A stretch of 17,278 nucleotides of DNA. It comes from DATCSE01 sp036568605. Its GTDB lineage: Bacteria; Pseudomonadota; Gammaproteobacteria; Burkholderiales; Burkholderiaceae_C. The notes below the pieces were generated by a model. The model saw only the letters and a program-made list of their open reading frames with translations. It was not told the origin of the DNA and ran no database searches. Below, in pieces: positions 14,537-17,278 of this stretch. The position numbers were made by a program, and so were the translations under genes. The stretch lies in assembly GCA_036568605.1 (NCBI GenBank), contig DATCSE010000288.1, positions 1 through 17,278 on the forward strand. Reading direction: 5' to 3'. Every line of letters begins with the position of its first letter. The first letter of the stretch is position 1.

Positions 14537-15193
14537 TCAGGCTGGCGATGCGGCGTGCATGACGCGGAGGGCATCGGCCTCGCGCACGGCATCGCAGAAC
14601 CGGCGGATCGCATCGGCATCCTTGATGCCTTTGGCGGATTCGACGCCGGAGCTGACGTCAACGGCCCAGGGCCGCAGCGTCGTGATGCCTTGGATCACAT
14701 TTCCGGCATGCAACCCACCAGACAAAACGACTGGACGGGGCACGGCGGCTGGAATGAGCGACCAATCGAAGACCTTTCCGCTGCCGCCGTAACCCTCGAC
14801 GTGCGCGTCGAGCAGCAAGGCGTGAGCGTCGGAATAGCGGGAAGCGAAGTCTAGCAAATCGAAGCCCGGCGCCATGCGCGCGGCGCGCAGGTACGGGCGC
14901 TCGTGGAGGCGGCACTGCGCCGGCGTCTCATCGCCGTGGAACTGCAGCAGCAACTGCGGGATCGCGGCGATCGCCGCGTCGACGAGCTCGGGGCTTGCGT
15001 TGACGAACAGGCCGACCGGCATCATGAAGGCCGGCAGGCGCGCCGCGAGTTCGGCAGCTCGTTCGATGCCGACGCGACGCGGGCTCTTCTCGTAGAACAC
15101 GAACCCGACCGCATCGGCACCGGCCGCAACGGCCGCGTCCACATCGACCTCGCGCGTGAGGCCGCAGATCTTGATGCGCGTACGCTCGTTCAT
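14537..15193 (-). CDS. trpF: Phosphoribosylanthranilate isomerase
   Basis: This 218-residue TIM-barrel enzyme performs the Amadori rearrangement of phosphoribosylanthranilate in tryptophan synthesis. The general base Cys10 is in RIKICGLTRE, and the general acid Asp129 is in ALLLDAHVEGYGGSGKVFDW. GFVFYEKSPRR, VGLFVN, LLQFHGDE, VVLSGGLHAGNV and the terminal AVDVSSGVESAKGIKD are family segments. The ATG at 15193 overlaps the truA stop by four bases (ATGA), so translation is probably coupled to truA. It is separate from trpC, which is not in the window. Confidence 0.97.
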   Translation of the reverse strand: MNERTRIKICGLTREVDVDAAVAAGADAVGFVFYEKSPRRVGIERAAELAARLPAFMMPVGLFVNASPELVDAAIAAIPQLLLQFHGDETPAQCRLHERPYLRAARMAPGFDLLDFASRYSDAHALLLDAHVEGYGGSGKVFDWSLIPAAVPRPVVLSGGLHAGNVIQGITTLRPWAVDVSSGVESAKGIKDADAIRRFCDAVREADALRVMHAASPA

Positions 15194-15987
15194 CCAGGCA
15201 ACCAGGCTAGCTCGGCCGGGTCATCCGGCACGGCGAAAACGGGATCGTAGTACGGACCGACGAAATACAGCCCGTCAGGGGCGAAGGTCGGTGCCGCATG
15301 GGTGCGGTCGCGCGCCGCGACCACGTCCGCGAGCCACGCGCGGTCGCGCACGCCGGCGCCGATCGCGACCAGGCAACCCATGATGTTGCGCACCATGTGA
15401 TGCAGGAACGCGTTGGCATCGAACTCGAAGCGCCAGTACGCAGCACGGCGTGTGATCGCGATCGAGCGCAGCGTCTTGACCGGCGATGCGGCCTGGCATT
15501 CGGCCGAGCGGAACGCGCTGAAGTCGTGCTCGCCGATCAACAGCATCGCGGCGTCGCGCATGCGCTCGCCGTCCAGCGGACGAAAGCTCCAGCCGACCAG
15601 ACCGGCCTCCAGCGCCGGCCGCGTCGGCGACTCGCGCAGCACGTAGACATAGCGCCGCCCGATCGCGCCGAAGCGCGCATGGAAGTCCTCGGGCATCGCG
15701 CGCGCCCATTGCACCGCGATGTCGTTGGGCAAGAAGCGGTTCGTGCCGCGCACCCACGAGAACGGCTCGCGCTGCAGTTCGGTCTCGATGTGCACGACCT
15801 GGTTCAGCGCATGCACGCCGGCATCGGTGCGGCCGGCACATTGCGTGCGCAGCAGCTCGCCGGCGGGCAGGCCGGCGAAACGCGCGAGCGCGGTTTCGAG
15901 CTTGTCCTGCACCGTCAGGCCGTCGGGCTGGCTCTGCCAGCCGCGATAGGCCTGTCCGCGGTAGCTGATGCCGAGCGCGACCTTCAC
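15190..15987 (-). CDS. truA: tRNA pseudouridine synthase A
   Basis: This 265-residue enzyme converts U38-40 of the tRNA anticodon stem to pseudouridine. Asp55 of CAGRTDAGVHALNQVVH is the catalytic Asp. MKVALGISYRGQAYRGWQSQ opens the protein, and ARFGAIGRRYVYVL, FSAFRSAECQA, FLHHMVRNIMGCLVAIGAG and TFAPDGLYFVGPYYDP follow in family order. The start is GTG at 15987, which matches the family N-terminus; no in-frame ATG lies between it and the fimV stop 37 bases upstream. The fimV-truA-trpF order is typical of Burkholderiales. Its stop overlaps the trpF start. Confidence 0.96.
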   Translation of the reverse strand: MKVALGISYRGQAYRGWQSQPDGLTVQDKLETALARFAGLPAGELLRTQCAGRTDAGVHALNQVVHIETELQREPFSWVRGTNRFLPNDIAVQWARAMPEDFHARFGAIGRRYVYVLRESPTRPALEAGLVGWSFRPLDGERMRDAAMLLIGEHDFSAFRSAECQAASPVKTLRSIAITRRAAYWRFEFDANAFLHHMVRNIMGCLVAIGAGVRDRAWLADVVAARDRTHAAPTFAPDGLYFVGPYYDPVFAVPDDPAELAWLPG

Positions 15988-16024
15988 GGCCGGACCGCGC
16001 TCGTCATCACAACGATGGCCGTCC

Positions 16025-17242
16025 TCAGCCGAGGTCGGCGAGCATGCTCTGCGCGCGGCTCTTGACCGTGCCGCTGGCCTTCGCGATGACCTCGTTCAGC
16101 AGGTCGCGTGCACCGTCGGTGTCACCGATCTGCCGGAACTCCTCGGCGAGCTCGAGCTTGCGCGACAGCGGGTCGTCGCGAACATCGCCCACATCCAGCG
16201 GAGGCAGATCGATCGCGCCGATGTCCGCATCGCGGCCCAGCGAGGCCGGCGCACTCGCGTACGGCTTCGCCGACGGCTCGACCGGCAGATCCAGATCGAG
16301 CGAGATGTCCGACAGGTCGAACGCCGGCGAGACCGGCGCTTCGGCCGGCTTGTGCGTCGTACGGCTGATGCTGGTCGAGAAGTCCAGCTGCGTCACGTCG
16401 TCGTCGGGGAGCTTGGCGCTGGGCGCAAACGGCTGGGTGGCCTCGAGCGGCGTCGGCGAGGTCGACGGGCTGGGCGACACGTCGTCCAGATCCAGGTCCA
16501 GGTCCAGCGAGCCGACCTGGCTAGGCGGCGGCGCGAGCGGCGCACCGCTGACCGACTGGCCGTACTGCGACGGCGACGGCAGAACCGATTGCGGCATCGT
16601 GCTGGCGCCCAGCGGTTCGACCAGCTCGCCGGTCTCGGTGTGGCGCACGACCGGCGTGCCGCCCGGCTTGAACAGCGGGTTGTCCGGATCGATCTGGGCG
16701 CCGAGCTCCTGCGCCTTCGCCCAGTCCTCGCCTTCGCCGCGGGTCAGCGTGTAGAGCTGCGTCGCGAGCAGCTCGAAGCCCTTGGTGTCGCGGCGCTTCG
16801 CATAGACCTCCAGCAGCTTGGTGCGGATCGCCATGCGGTCCGGGTTGCTGCGCATCGCCTCCTTGAGGATTTCCTCGGCCTGCAGGTCGCGGCCATAGGC
16901 GAGGTAGACGTCGGCTTCGGCGACCGGGTCGACGTCGCCAATCGCATCGAGCTGGCTCAGCGAGTAGCTCATCGACGACGAGTTGCCGCTGGCATCACGC
17001 GTGTCGATGCGCTGGCCGCCGCTCGCGCCGAAGAACGAGTCGGGCTGCAGGCGGCTCTCGAGGAACGAGGTCTCGCCGCTGTCCTTCTTCGAGTTCTTCG
17101 CGAAACGGTAGATGCCGAAGCCGCCGAGCAGCGCGATCACCAGGCCGCCCAGGCCCAGCAGCAGTGGGTTGTCGTCGATCAGCGAACCGAAGAACGACGG
17201 CTCTTCGACGGGTACAGGCGGCTTGACCGGCGGCTTCGGCAT
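16025..17242 (-). CDS. fimV: FimV-like protein, C-terminal part, 5' end unreliable
   Basis: This is the C-terminal part of a FimV/HubP-type polar peptidoglycan-linked protein, which in other bacteria affects type IV pili and pole organisation. Visible are one membrane segment (about 26-46, LLLGLGGLVIALLGGFGIYR), then an acidic cytoplasmic part with the FimV segment DPVAEADVYLAYGRDLQAEE and TKLLEVYAKRRDTKGFELLA, a low-complexity Asp/Leu/Pro/Ser stretch, and the C-terminal FimV TPR-like end ELAEEFRQIGDTDGARDLLN. The N-terminal LysM-containing part is absent. The ATG at 17242 lies in a 51-base inverted copy of fimV's own sequence and directly follows TAG, so the apparent start is probably an artefact; trustworthy coding runs only to about 17227. 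truA follows after 37 bases. Confidence 0.85.
   Translation of the reverse strand: MPKPPVKPPVPVEEPSFFGSLIDDNPLLLGLGGLVIALLGGFGIYRFAKNSKKDSGETSFLESRLQPDSFFGASGGQRIDTRDASGNSSSMSYSLSQLDAIGDVDPVAEADVYLAYGRDLQAEEILKEAMRSNPDRMAIRTKLLEVYAKRRDTKGFELLATQLYTLTRGEGEDWAKAQELGAQIDPDNPLFKPGGTPVVRHTETGELVEPLGASTMPQSVLPSPSQYGQSVSGAPLAPPPSQVGSLDLDLDLDDVSPSPSTSPTPLEATQPFAPSAKLPDDDVTQLDFSTSISRTTHKPAEAPVSPAFDLSDISLDLDLPVEPSAKPYASAPASLGRDADIGAIDLPPLDVGDVRDDPLSRKLELAEEFRQIGDTDGARDLLNEVIAKASGTVKSRAQSMLADLG
17076..17126. repeat. Inverted repeat, copy 1 (inside fimV)
   Basis: These 51 bases are the exact reverse complement of 17228-17278. On the minus strand they encode the fimV stretch GFGIYRFAKNSKKDSG, so this copy is the native one. 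Confidence 0.95.
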
Positions 17243-17278
17243 CTACCGTTTCGCGAAGAACTCGAAGAAGGACAGCGG
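17228..17278. repeat. Inverted repeat, copy 2 (window end)
   Basis: These 51 bases are the exact reverse complement of 17076-17126, with a 101-base spacer. Read on the plus strand this copy encodes the same fimV peptide, and the match runs to the last base of the window, so its full length is unknown. Confidence 0.95.

Overview
The window looks like a chromosomal segment of a high-GC betaproteobacterium of the order Burkholderiales. The evidence is the gene order fimV-truA-trpF-trpB-trpA-accD-folC-dedD/SPOR-cvpA-purF, which is a familiar Burkholderiales arrangement, together with G/C-rich third codon positions. Genus cannot be read from the sequence alone. I use no database result; identifications rest on motifs and remembered family sequences.

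Layout. (1) Positions 1-5280 are accessory. They hold the 3' part of a dienelactone-hydrolase-like gene with less GC-rich codon use, an intact IS5-group insertion sequence with inverted repeats and imperfect target duplications, a two-gene nucleoside-salvage-like pair on the minus strand (a nucleoside hydrolase followed by a NUP-family lipoprotein), and a graveyard with a transposase fragment and a frame-broken TumE-like toxin relic, next to two near-identical GC-rich hairpins. (2) Positions 5283-5705 hold a minus-strand tRNA operon, Ala(GGC)-Glu(TTC)-Asp(GTC), with a recognisable promoter and a terminator-like hairpin. (3) Positions 5691-17242 hold eleven collinear minus-strand housekeeping genes. 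Transcription runs from the right end leftwards: FimV C-terminus, truA, trpF, trpB, trpA, accD, folC, a DedD-like SPOR protein, cvpA, purF, gltX, and then the tRNAs.

How the genes work together. trpF, trpB and trpA carry out the late steps of tryptophan synthesis. accD makes one half of the carboxyltransferase of acetyl-CoA carboxylase, folC makes and glutamylates folates, and purF begins purine synthesis. truA, gltX and the tRNAs serve translation. Four-base ATGA stop/start overlaps join truA to trpF and trpB to trpA, and several other gaps are 13-43 bases, so much of the block is probably co-transcribed. An imperfect palindrome sits between accD and folC.

The right end needs caution. The last 51 bases are a perfect inverted copy of 17076-17126 inside fimV, separated by 101 bases, and they place an in-frame stop just before the apparent fimV start. 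This looks more like a fold-back join at a contig end than a real gene start. I found no convincing undescribed multi-gene system. The most unusual real content is the nucleoside hydrolase/NUP-lipoprotein pair and the degraded toxin/IS region.
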